DNA of 64,000 nt, taken from the NCBI GenBank assembly GCA_016212105.1, contig JACRHJ010000060.1, positions 1 to 64,000 on the forward strand. Reading direction: 5' to 3'. Position 1 is the stretch's first letter, and the number at the start of each line of letters is the position of its first letter. Under the pieces are notes generated by a model. The model worked only from the letters and a program-made list of their open reading frames with translations, was not told the origin of the DNA and did not search any database. The translations under genes were made by a program, and so were the position numbers. The stretch comes from Nitrospirota bacterium. Lineage in GTDB: Bacteria; Nitrospirota; JACRHJ01. Positions 17,569 through 25,514 of this stretch are shown in pieces.

Positions 17569-18858
17569 ATGGAAGGCAGCATCGCGGCCGGAATATCCAG
17601 GCGGGAGGCGTTCGAGCTTCCGGGAGTCGACGCGGCGGGCATGTTCCTGTTCCTGCTCGCGGTGTCGTACCTGCCTGCGGCGGGCCTCACGCTCGCGAGC
17701 GCGCTGGTGCTTGCCCTGTACCTCTTGAAGAAGAGGTTCATGGTCAGGCGTCAGCTTTTCGGGTTGCTCATTATCCCGTCGGCCCTCGTGGCCTTCGGCG
17801 TCTTCGGCCTGTTCAGGCACCCCTTGTACGAGGCGCTTAAGGACGGATGGTACTTCACGAACCCTGTGCTGCTTCTCGCTGCCGGGTTCGCGCTCTGGGA
17901 CTGGGGCATGGGCGCGAGGAGGACGCTTCGCGTCTTCCTCGCGGCGGCGGTGGCCGTGTCCGCGGTCCACGCCGCATACATGCTCGCGTTCGCAGGGCAC
18001 GACCTGCTCACGATGCCTGTCGACCTTATACGCATGAAGTACGGGAGGGGGTCGTTCTTCCCAGTCGTCGGGGCGTTAATAGCCTATGCGTGCATAAGGA
18101 GGGGCGTGCGCCTGTTCGGCAGGGGGCTGGCGTTCGAGTACGTCTCGCTCGCGGTCTGCGCTGCGGCCCTCGTCCTTACGTTCTCAAGGACGTTCTGGAT
18201 TTGCCTTCTGGTACTTGTGCTCGTGGACGCCTTCGACTTCAGGAGGCCGGTCAGGGCAGCCTTGGTCCTCGCCGGCTCGGTAGCCGCGCTCTCGGCCGTA
18301 TTCATATTGTTGTCCATGCACCAGGACACGAGGCGGACGTTCCTCGGCAAGACGGCGCAGTCGCTGACGGAGGTCGCGCCCTCGTCCTACACAGGCCAGA
18401 AGGAGATTGCGAAGCACTGGCGCGGCTACGAGACGTTCATGACGCTGATGACCATAGCCTCCGGCGACGGGAAAGACATAGCGCTCGGCCACGGTTTCGG
18501 TAAGTCTGTGGACCTCGGGCTGTACATCGACCTCGGCGGCGAGGAGATGAGGTACGTGTCGAGGGTGCATAACGGGTACCTTTACGTAATACTGAAGGAA
18601 GGGCTTGCCGGCCTGGCGCTGTACCTGCTCTTCCTGGCCTGGGTAATAAGGAAGGGTTTCGGCGCGGCGAGGGAGCCGGGCCCGGGCGGCATGCTGGCGA
18701 GGGCGCTGTCCGGCATGGGCCTCGTGCTCGTGCTCGCGTCGTTCGTTAACGGAGGGCTGTATAACAAGTACGGGATGGCGACGTCGGTCGTGTTCCTGGG
18801 AGCGTTGTATGCATCCGTCTCCTGCCGCGTGGGTTATTACTCAAGGGAGGTATCATGA
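17569..18858 (+). CDS. O-antigen ligase/polymerase (Wzy/WaaL-like) membrane protein
   Basis: 429 residues, about 10-11 hydrophobic helices. A large periplasmic loop in the second half contains the YTGQKEIAKHWRGYETFM region and HNGYLYVILKEGLAGLALYL; the H-N-x-Y/F-L element is the hallmark of the Wzy_C (O-antigen ligase) family. It probably polymerises or ligates the lipid-linked repeat units in the periplasm. Its TGA overlaps the ATG of the next gene (ATGATG at 18855-18860), so the two are coupled. Confidence 0.88.
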   Translation: MEGSIAAGISRREAFELPGVDAAGMFLFLLAVSYLPAAGLTLASALVLALYLLKKRFMVRRQLFGLLIIPSALVAFGVFGLFRHPLYEALKDGWYFTNPVLLLAAGFALWDWGMGARRTLRVFLAAAVAVSAVHAAYMLAFAGHDLLTMPVDLIRMKYGRGSFFPVVGALIAYACIRRGVRLFGRGLAFEYVSLAVCAAALVLTFSRTFWICLLVLVLVDAFDFRRPVRAALVLAGSVAALSAVFILLSMHQDTRRTFLGKTAQSLTEVAPSSYTGQKEIAKHWRGYETFMTLMTIASGDGKDIALGHGFGKSVDLGLYIDLGGEEMRYVSRVHNGYLYVILKEGLAGLALYLLFLAWVIRKGFGAAREPGPGGMLARALSGMGLVLVLASFVNGGLYNKYGMATSVVFLGALYASVSCRVGYYSREVS

Positions 18859-20033
18859 TGAGGGGTATGGTTGCCGCCATGGCGATCGCGGCGTCCTTGG
18901 GCATCCTCCTTATTGCCATGTCCTCACGCCCGTTCAGGCCTGCGGCGTCCGCTGCGTCCGCGGCGTCGGCTTCTGGCAAGCTGGCCGCCACGGCTCCCGC
19001 CGATGGCCTCGGACTGCCTCCCAACTGGCCGTGGCGCGGAGTGCAGCTTGACATGAGCGGCGGAGACGCGGAGGTGGTGGCCGGCATAGCGAGGGATCTG
19101 CACGCGAACGCGATAAGGGTGGACCTGGCCCCGCGTTGGACGATGAGCAAGTACGGCTGTTCCGTCCAGAAGGCGTGGGAACTGAACCTCGCGTGGGCGG
19201 ACAGGGTGCTGGACGCGTGCAGGAGGTTCGGCGTCGTCGGCATAATAAGCTACAGCCAGTACCCGGAGGACCCGGGCGCGGGCTATATACAGGACGACCC
19301 CCGGTTCTGGGAGAGCAGGGCGGACAGAGAAGCGTTCATGAAGAACGTATCCACGGTGGTCGGGCGGTTCAGGGGGCGCGGCGACGAGCTTGGCGGATAC
19401 TACTTCATGATAGAGCCGCTGGAGAGAAGCGGCGGCGTGAAGATACCGGACGCGTGGCCGGGGATGGCGCGCGATATCGTCGGCGCCGTCCGAAGGCTGG
19501 ACGGGGACCGCCATGTGGTCATGAACCCCGGCCCCGGAGGCCTCGTCGGAGGGTTCAGGGAACTGAGGCCGCTCGACGACCCGCACGTCATATACTCGAC
19601 GCATATGTACATGCCGCTCGAGTACACGCACCAGGGCGCGAACAAGGAGACGGGGGACTTCAAGAAGTACGAGTACCCCGGCCTCGTCGGCCTGAAGCAC
19701 TGGGACAAGGCCGCGCTGGAGGATTACCTGAGCCCGGTCGCGGCGTTTCAGGAGAGGCACGGCGGCCTCGTCTGGATAGGCGAGTTCAGCGAGATAAGGT
19801 GGGCGCCAGGCTGCGAGCGGTACCTGGAGGACTGCATAGACGTCTTTCAGTCGCACGGCTGGGGCTGGTCTTACTTCGGGTACGGCGGGTACCACGGCTG
19901 GAACCTGCACTACAACGGACGGTTCTCCACCGCGAAGGACAGGGCGGACACCATAAGCGATGGCCCGTCCGCGCGCGCCCTCCTCCTTGCCGGGAAGATG
20001 TCCGTGCCTTACCCGGGCGCGGAGGCCCGCTGA
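18855..20033 (+). CDS. Exported glycoside hydrolase family 5 (cellulase-like) protein
   Basis: 392 residues with an N-terminal hydrophobic helix (MVAAMAIAASLGILLIAMSS) acting as signal peptide or anchor, an alanine-rich spacer, then a TIM-barrel. WRGVQLDMSG opens the barrel, FMIEPLE holds the probable acid/base Glu, STHMYMPLEYTHQG gives the conserved His/Tyr, and LVWIGEFSEIRW holds the probable nucleophile Glu. GGAGG precedes tandem ATGs at 18855 and 18858. Polysaccharide loci often carry an exported hydrolase that trims or releases the polymer; the substrate here is unknown. Confidence 0.85.
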   Translation: MMRGMVAAMAIAASLGILLIAMSSRPFRPAASAASAASASGKLAATAPADGLGLPPNWPWRGVQLDMSGGDAEVVAGIARDLHANAIRVDLAPRWTMSKYGCSVQKAWELNLAWADRVLDACRRFGVVGIISYSQYPEDPGAGYIQDDPRFWESRADREAFMKNVSTVVGRFRGRGDELGGYYFMIEPLERSGGVKIPDAWPGMARDIVGAVRRLDGDRHVVMNPGPGGLVGGFRELRPLDDPHVIYSTHMYMPLEYTHQGANKETGDFKKYEYPGLVGLKHWDKAALEDYLSPVAAFQERHGGLVWIGEFSEIRWAPGCERYLEDCIDVFQSHGWGWSYFGYGGYHGWNLHYNGRFSTAKDRADTISDGPSARALLLAGKMSVPYPGAEAR

Positions 20034-20034
20034 C

Positions 20035-21000
20035 ATGCAAGGGCCGCTGTTGTCGGTGATTATTATCCAGTGGAACCAGAGCGGCCTTCTGAGGGACTGC
20101 CTCGACTCGCTTTTCCGGGAGGCCGAGGGCATTGACATCGAGACCATAGTGTTCGACAACGGCTCGACCGACGGCAGCCCGGACATGGTCGAGCGGGACT
20201 ACCCTTCCGTGCGGCTCATCAGGAACGGAGAGAACATAGGCTTCGCTAAGGGCAACAACCGCGCGGCGAGGCACGCGCGCGGAAAATACCTGCTCCTGCT
20301 AAACTCAGACACAGTCATGCAGCCGCGCACGGTCCGGGGCATGGCCGGTTTTCTGGAAGGCAAACCCAAGGCCGCGGGGTGCGCCCCCGCGCTCAGGCTG
20401 CCGGACGGCAGGCTCCAGATGGGCGCGTTCGGCTACGCACTGAGCATCCCGACGCTGTTCAACTACTTCTTCTTACTCTCCAGTCTTTTCCCGCGCATGT
20501 TCAGGGCCGTCTGGCAGGACCAGGCCTCGTTCGTGAGGTCCGGCGTCCCGGTCGAGGCGGACTGGCTGTGCGGGGCGTGCCTGATGGTCCGGAGGGACGC
20601 CTTCGAGGCGGCCGGCGGCTTCGACGAGGGCTACCACCTCTACAGCGAGGACATGGATCTGGGCGACCGGCTGCGTGCGTCCGGCGGGCTATATTTCATC
20701 CCGTCGGTGGAGGTAATACACCTTGGAGGCGGCTCCGGCACGCCCGGACAGCTCGGGTGGCTCACGTCTCTCTTCCGGTATATAAGTTCCAGGCACGGGG
20801 CAGCCTACCTCGCGGCCTGCCGTGCGATAGCCGCGGCCGGGTTCCTCGCGCGCGGTGTCGCATACAAGGCCGCCGGGCTATTCCGGCCCGGGTACGACGA
20901 GAACGCGCTCAGGATGTTCGGCTATCTCGGCCACTGCCTGGGCCCCGTGCCGTCCTCGGGAGGCGAGGGCGTGGACGCTGCGGGAGCAGGAAAGCCATGA
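20035..21000 (+). CDS. Glycosyltransferase family 2
   Basis: 321-residue GT-A transferase: LLSVIIIQWNQSGLLRDCLDSLF, then DNGSTDGSPDMVERDYP, the nucleotide-sugar metal site LLLNSDTVMQP, and GACLMVRRDAFEAAGGFDEG..YSEDMDLGDRLRASG, typical of rhamnosyl- and related transferases. Start at ATG 20035, one base after the GH5 stop; the frame is open upstream inside GH5 but has no separate start signal. Its stop overlaps the next gene. Adds one sugar of the repeat unit at the cytoplasmic face; the donor is unknown. Confidence 0.93.
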   Translation: MQGPLLSVIIIQWNQSGLLRDCLDSLFREAEGIDIETIVFDNGSTDGSPDMVERDYPSVRLIRNGENIGFAKGNNRAARHARGKYLLLLNSDTVMQPRTVRGMAGFLEGKPKAAGCAPALRLPDGRLQMGAFGYALSIPTLFNYFFLLSSLFPRMFRAVWQDQASFVRSGVPVEADWLCGACLMVRRDAFEAAGGFDEGYHLYSEDMDLGDRLRASGGLYFIPSVEVIHLGGGSGTPGQLGWLTSLFRYISSRHGAAYLAACRAIAAAGFLARGVAYKAAGLFRPGYDENALRMFGYLGHCLGPVPSSGGEGVDAAGAGKP

Positions 21001-22196
21001 GGGTGCTCCTTGTCCACTCCTCTGCCCAGCTTTACGGCTCGGACAGGGCGCTCGTGAACATATGCAAGGCGCTTAAAGGCAGGGCGGTGGTCCGCGTCCT
21101 GCTCCCGGAGTCCGGGCCGCTCGTGGCCGTCCTCGAGGCCGAGGGCGCGGAGGTCGCTGTCATGGACGTCCCCGTGATAAGGCGCCGGGACCTGAGGCCG
21201 CTGCAGTTTCCCGTCTTTGTCCTCGGCCTTCTGCGGTCGTACCTCCGGCTCCTCCGGTACGTCAGGGAGGCCGCGCCGGACGTCGTGCACGCGAACACCG
21301 TCGCCGTGTTCTGGGTTTGCTACCTGAGGTTCCTGTACCCGCGCGCGCGTTACGTCACTCATGTCCGGGAGATATTCCGGACGGACGGATGGCGGGGGAT
21401 GGCGGGGCGCGCGGTGTACCGGCAGGTGGCGAGGCATTCCGACGCCGTGGTCGCAATATCCAGAGACGTCAGGGACGCGGTAGCGTCCGCCGCGCCGGGC
21501 TGCGCGTCCAGGCTGACGCTCATAACCGACGGGCTCGGGTACCTGGGCGGCGCGCGCGCGGCCCGGCCCAGGGATGATGTCAGGCGCGAGCTTGGCATTT
21601 CCCCGGACGCGGCCGTAATCATCTGCGTCGCCCGGATAAACGCCTGGAAGGGGCAGGACGTGCTGCTCGACGCATTCGGGCTTTTGAGGCCCGGCTTCCC
21701 CGATGCACGGCTCCTTATCGTGGGCGACGCGTTCCGCGGCTATGAATACCTGGCCGAAGGGCTGAGGCGGAAGGCGGAGGATATGGGCATGTCAGGTGCG
21801 GTAACGTTCACGGGTTTCAGGGAGGATGTGGCGGACCTGCTCGGTGCGTCGGACGTCTTCGTACTCCCTTCAGTCAGGCCTGAGCCGTTCGGCCTCGTCG
21901 TCCTGGAGGCGATGGCTGCCGGGCTCCCGGTGGTGGCGACGGACGGCGGCGGGCCGAGGGAGACGGTACAGGACGGCGTGACCGGCATTCTCGTGCCGTT
22001 CTCCGACCCGGCGGCCCTCGCGGCTGCGGCCGTCCGGCTATTATCTGACCCAGTGCTCAGGGAGAGCATGGGAACACAGGGGAGGCGGTATCTCGATGAG
22101 CGGTTCCCGGACAGGCTGGACGCAACCGGGCTGATGGCCGCATATGGTTTCAGCTCCTTACACGGATTCGGGCAGGAGGCCGGGGATGTTCTTTGA
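20997..22196 (+). CDS. Glycosyltransferase family 4
   Basis: 399-residue GT-B transferase starting MRVLLVHSSAQLYGSDRALV. The C-terminal Glycos_transf_1 domain has ICVARINAWKGQDVLLDAF, ASDVFVLPSVRPEPFGLVVLEAMAAG (the EX7E motif) and PVVATDGGGPRETVQDGVTG. ATG 20997 overlaps the preceding stop by 4 bp (ATGA). The end overlaps the next gene by 11 bp. Same-frame codons upstream of 20997 lie inside the GT2 gene and were not used. Confidence 0.93.
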   Translation: MRVLLVHSSAQLYGSDRALVNICKALKGRAVVRVLLPESGPLVAVLEAEGAEVAVMDVPVIRRRDLRPLQFPVFVLGLLRSYLRLLRYVREAAPDVVHANTVAVFWVCYLRFLYPRARYVTHVREIFRTDGWRGMAGRAVYRQVARHSDAVVAISRDVRDAVASAAPGCASRLTLITDGLGYLGGARAARPRDDVRRELGISPDAAVIICVARINAWKGQDVLLDAFGLLRPGFPDARLLIVGDAFRGYEYLAEGLRRKAEDMGMSGAVTFTGFREDVADLLGASDVFVLPSVRPEPFGLVVLEAMAAGLPVVATDGGGPRETVQDGVTGILVPFSDPAALAAAAVRLLSDPVLRESMGTQGRRYLDERFPDRLDATGLMAAYGFSSLHGFGQEAGDVL

Positions 22197-22902
22197 CTGG
22201 CCGGACGGGCTTGCCTGGCGCATGCTGGAACGCACTACATTCAGGCTGAGGCGGCGCAAGTTCGATTTCTTCATGGAGACGGCCAGGCCGGGTCCGGAGG
22301 AAAGCCTGCTCGACGTCGGCGTGGCCGGGTTCATCGGCAGGGCTACCGACTTCCTGGAGATGTGGTACCCGTACAGGCGGCGGATAACCGCGATTGGTAT
22401 CGAGAAGCCGGCGATGTACCGCGCATTCCGTGACGCGTACCCGGAGGTCAGGGTAATGGTCGGGGACGGCGCGATGATGCCCTTCCGGGACGGTTCGTTT
22501 GACCTGCTGTTCTCGAACGCCGTCCTGGAGCACGCCGGAGACAGGGAGAGGCAGAAGAAGTTCGTCCACGAGTGCGTCAGGGTCGCGGGAAGAGGTTTTA
22601 TCACGACGCCCAGCTACTGGTTCCCGCTCGAAAGCCACACACTGCTGCCGTTCGTCCATTACCTCCCATATAACATCAAGAGGCGTATATACGGCTGGGC
22701 CGGGAAGGGCTTCTGGGCGGACCCGGAGCTGCTGAACCTCCTTACCGAGGACGAGTTCGTGGGGATGTTCCCGCCGGGAGTAAGGACGGTGGTAAGCAGG
22801 CAGAGGCTGATGGGCATAACGGCGACCATATGGGTTTACTTCGAACATGCCGGTAACCCGGACTCCCCGGCGTCCGGCGGAAGGACAGGGTCAGGCCAGT
22901 GA
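22186..22902 (+). CDS. SAM-dependent class I methyltransferase
   Basis: 238 residues. The Rossmann-like SAM domain has LLDVGVAGFIG (motif I, with Val-Ala replacing the usual Gly-x-Gly), IGIEKP (motif II), MVGDGAMMPFRDGSFDLLFSNAVLEH (motifs III/IV) and RGFITTPSYWFPLESHT. Chosen start ATG 22186 has AGGAGG 6 nt upstream; an ATG at 22144 would overlap the previous gene by 53 bp. Probably O-methylates a sugar in the polysaccharide. The stop overlaps the GTG of the next gene (GTGA). Confidence 0.85.
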   Translation: MFFDWPDGLAWRMLERTTFRLRRRKFDFFMETARPGPEESLLDVGVAGFIGRATDFLEMWYPYRRRITAIGIEKPAMYRAFRDAYPEVRVMVGDGAMMPFRDGSFDLLFSNAVLEHAGDRERQKKFVHECVRVAGRGFITTPSYWFPLESHTLLPFVHYLPYNIKRRIYGWAGKGFWADPELLNLLTEDEFVGMFPPGVRTVVSRQRLMGITATIWVYFEHAGNPDSPASGGRTGSGQ

Positions 22903-24017
22903 AGCTCGCCATTATGGGTTTTCGCGGCATACCCGCCAATTACGGCGGCTTCGAGACCTTCGCCGAGGAACTCGCGCCGAGGCTCGTCAGGATGGGCCAC
23001 GACGTAACGGTCTACTGCCGGTCGAACTCCGTGGACCCAGCCCTCGACGGCGCCTTCTACAAGGGCGTCCGGCTGAAGGTGCTGCCTACCATCGGCACGA
23101 AGTACCTCGACACCGTGGCGCACACGTTTATCTCCTCGCTCCACGGGCTCGGACAGGGCTACGACGCCGTCCTGATGCTGAACGCGGCAAACTCGCCCTT
23201 CGCCGCCGTTTCCCGGCTGGGAGGCGCGAAGGTCGCGCTTAACGTGGACGGCATCGAGAGGCTCCGGAAGAAATGGGGCCTCGCGGGACGTCTCTACTAC
23301 AGGCTCGGCGAGTACCTCGCCACTGTCGTCCCCAACGCTATCGTATCGGACGCGGACGTCATCAGGGATTATTACCTGAAAAACCACGGCGCGGACTCCG
23401 TGATGATACCCTACGGCTCCGACGTCGAAAGGGCGGAGACGACCGGCGCGCTGGAGCGGGCTGGCGTAACGCCCGGCGAATACATCCTGTACGTCAGCCG
23501 GCTCGAACCTGAGAACAACGCGCACATCGTCATCGAGGCGTTCAAGGGCGTGGACACCGGAAAACGGCTTGTGGTGGTCGGGGACGCGCCATATGCATCG
23601 GCGTACAAGGACAGGCTTCGTGAACTGGCCGCTGGTGACGCGAGGGTGGTACTCGCGGGCGCGGTATACGGGCTCGGCTACAGGGAACTCCAGAGCCACG
23701 CGTACTGCTACGTCCAGGCGACCGAGGTCGGCGGCACCCACCCGGCACTGGTCGAGGCGATGGGGTTCGGGAACTGCGTGGTAGTCAACGGCACGCCGGA
23801 AAACGTCGAGGTCGTCGGGGACGCGGGCCTGGTCTACGGGAAGAACGACGTTTCCGAACTGATGTCTATTCTTGAGCGAGTCATGCATAATCCTGAAATT
23901 ATGTTAGAATGTAAGTTAGCGGCCTCCGCGAGGGCGCGGGAACGTTATTCCTGGGAGCGGGTGGCCCAGGACTACGAGACGCTCTTCAGGTTCTTGACCG
24001 AGGGCCGTGCCGGCTGA
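22899..24017 (+). CDS. DUF1972-type glycosyltransferase family 4
   Basis: 372 residues. The N-terminus MKLAIMGFRGIPANYGGFET is the DUF1972 signature of rhamnosyl/fucosyl-type GT4 enzymes. Then come LNVDGIERLRKKWG, the C-terminal domain ILYVSRLEPENNAHIVIEAF, and VGGTHPALVEAMGFG with the EX7E-like acidic pair. The start is a GTG overlapping the previous stop by 4 bp. It follows the methyltransferase directly and precedes the initiating transferase. Confidence 0.93.
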   Translation: MKLAIMGFRGIPANYGGFETFAEELAPRLVRMGHDVTVYCRSNSVDPALDGAFYKGVRLKVLPTIGTKYLDTVAHTFISSLHGLGQGYDAVLMLNAANSPFAAVSRLGGAKVALNVDGIERLRKKWGLAGRLYYRLGEYLATVVPNAIVSDADVIRDYYLKNHGADSVMIPYGSDVERAETTGALERAGVTPGEYILYVSRLEPENNAHIVIEAFKGVDTGKRLVVVGDAPYASAYKDRLRELAAGDARVVLAGAVYGLGYRELQSHAYCYVQATEVGGTHPALVEAMGFGNCVVVNGTPENVEVVGDAGLVYGKNDVSELMSILERVMHNPEIMLECKLAASARARERYSWERVAQDYETLFRFLTEGRAG

Positions 24018-24058
24018 CTGGCGCGGCTGTTGCGATGTTGACTGCAATGAGGTGAATC

Positions 24059-25474
24059 ATGTTGCGTGAAAGGGCGGCAGCCATATCGCTGGCCACCATA
24101 CTTACCGACGTGTTCATTATCATCGGATGTTTCGTGGCGTCCGTATACATACATTCGCTCAGGGATGGTCACCCCGTACTGTTATACTCCGCCGAATCGC
24201 TCCTCGCCGTACTGAGCGGGGTCCTGGTCACCATCTGCATGTACCACAACGAGGTATACCAGTCCATGCGGACCAAGGGCTACATGACCCTGGTCCGAGA
24301 GGTAGGTGTCTCGTACCTGCAGGCATTCGGCATTGTCACCATCGTGATATTCCTTTTCAAGGTCAGGGGCGTCGGAGCCAATGCGATGCTCCTGTACTTC
24401 TTCTGCTCCGCACCGGTTGTGTTATTCAGGCGTCTGTCCGCGAAGGCCGTGCTCTCCGAGCTGCGCACGAAGGGTTACAACTTCCGGTATATCCTGGTGG
24501 TGGGGTCCGGGAGGGAGGCGGTTAACTTCGCCGGGCTGATAGAGGGCTACCAGAGTTGGGGGCTGAGGGTCATGGGGTTTCTGGCGGAAGGCGGCAAGCG
24601 TTCGGTCGCGGTAGGCGACTCGGAATACCCTGTGATCGGGAGTATTGAAAAACTGGACGAGAGACTGAGGACGCGCACCATAGACGAGGTCGTGTTCGCG
24701 GCGACCGAGGAAGAGATGCCATGGGACAAGGTGCGCCATGCCATGTACATCTGCGAGGAGTACGGCGTCAGGGTGCTGATACTTCCCAAGTTCTTCGACA
24801 TGCGGCTTTCGAGCATAAGGGTCGAGGAGCTTGGCGGGCTCCAGATGGTGACGTTCGAGACCGGAAACGCCCGGCTCTCCCACCGCATGGTCAAGCGGGT
24901 CATGGACATCTCTGTGTCGCTGGCCGCGCTTGCGGTCTCCGGTCCTGTTATGGCCGTGATTGCCTTATTGATAAAGCTTGACTCGCCAGGGCCGGTCCTC
25001 TTCCACCAGAAGAGGTGCGGGATGAACGGGAGGGTGTTTGACTTCCTGAAGTTCAGGTCGATGCGCGCCGACGCAGAGAAACGCAAGCGGGAAATAGAAA
25101 CGCTCAACGAGATGTCCGGCCCCGCTTTCAAGATGAAGGACGACCCGCGGATAACCAGGATCGGAAAATGGATAAGGAAATATTCGCTCGACGAGCTGCC
25201 GCAGTTGATCAACGTCCTGAAGGGCGACATGTCCATAGTCGGGCCGAGGCCGCCGCTCCCCTCCGAGGTCGAGAGGTACGAGCGCTGGCAGAGGAGGCGG
25301 CTGTCAGTCAGGCCCGGCATAACATGCCTGTGGCAGGTCTCCGGCAGAAATAACATTGACTTCGACGACTGGGTTAAGTTAGACTTGAAGTACATAGACA
25401 ACTGGTCCCTTAAACTGGACCTGCAGCTTATCCTCAGGACCATCCCCACCGTCTTCAAGGGTACCGGTATGTGA
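24059..25474 (+). CDS. Polyprenyl-phosphate glycosylphosphotransferase (WbaP/EpsZ-type initiating enzyme)
   Basis: Transfers the first sugar-1-phosphate to undecaprenyl phosphate, starting repeat-unit synthesis. 471 residues: four N-terminal TM helices, a central nucleotide-binding-like domain (YILVVGSGREAVNFAGLIEGY), a membrane hairpin (MDISVSLAALAVSGPVMAVI) and the catalytic domain with LIKLDSPGPVLFHQKRCG, FDFLKFRSMRADAE, the D-E-L-P-Q motif YSLDELPQLINVLKGDMS and VGPRPPLPSE. The ATG at 24059 follows GAGGTGAA. The sugar (glucose, galactose or a HexNAc derivative) cannot be decided by eye. Confidence 0.95.
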   Translation: MLRERAAAISLATILTDVFIIIGCFVASVYIHSLRDGHPVLLYSAESLLAVLSGVLVTICMYHNEVYQSMRTKGYMTLVREVGVSYLQAFGIVTIVIFLFKVRGVGANAMLLYFFCSAPVVLFRRLSAKAVLSELRTKGYNFRYILVVGSGREAVNFAGLIEGYQSWGLRVMGFLAEGGKRSVAVGDSEYPVIGSIEKLDERLRTRTIDEVVFAATEEEMPWDKVRHAMYICEEYGVRVLILPKFFDMRLSSIRVEELGGLQMVTFETGNARLSHRMVKRVMDISVSLAALAVSGPVMAVIALLIKLDSPGPVLFHQKRCGMNGRVFDFLKFRSMRADAEKRKREIETLNEMSGPAFKMKDDPRITRIGKWIRKYSLDELPQLINVLKGDMSIVGPRPPLPSEVERYERWQRRRLSVRPGITCLWQVSGRNNIDFDDWVKLDLKYIDNWSLKLDLQLILRTIPTVFKGTGM

Positions 25475-25514
25475 AGCGGCATTTCGCCCGGCTTACATAG
25501 CAACAGGGATTATA

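Noticed and set aside
20379-20996. Extended N-terminus for the first GT4 glycosyltransferase
   Set aside because: The frame is open for 206 codons upstream, but that stretch lies inside the GT2 gene in another frame and lacks family similarity; ATG 20997 with the ATGA overlap is the natural start.
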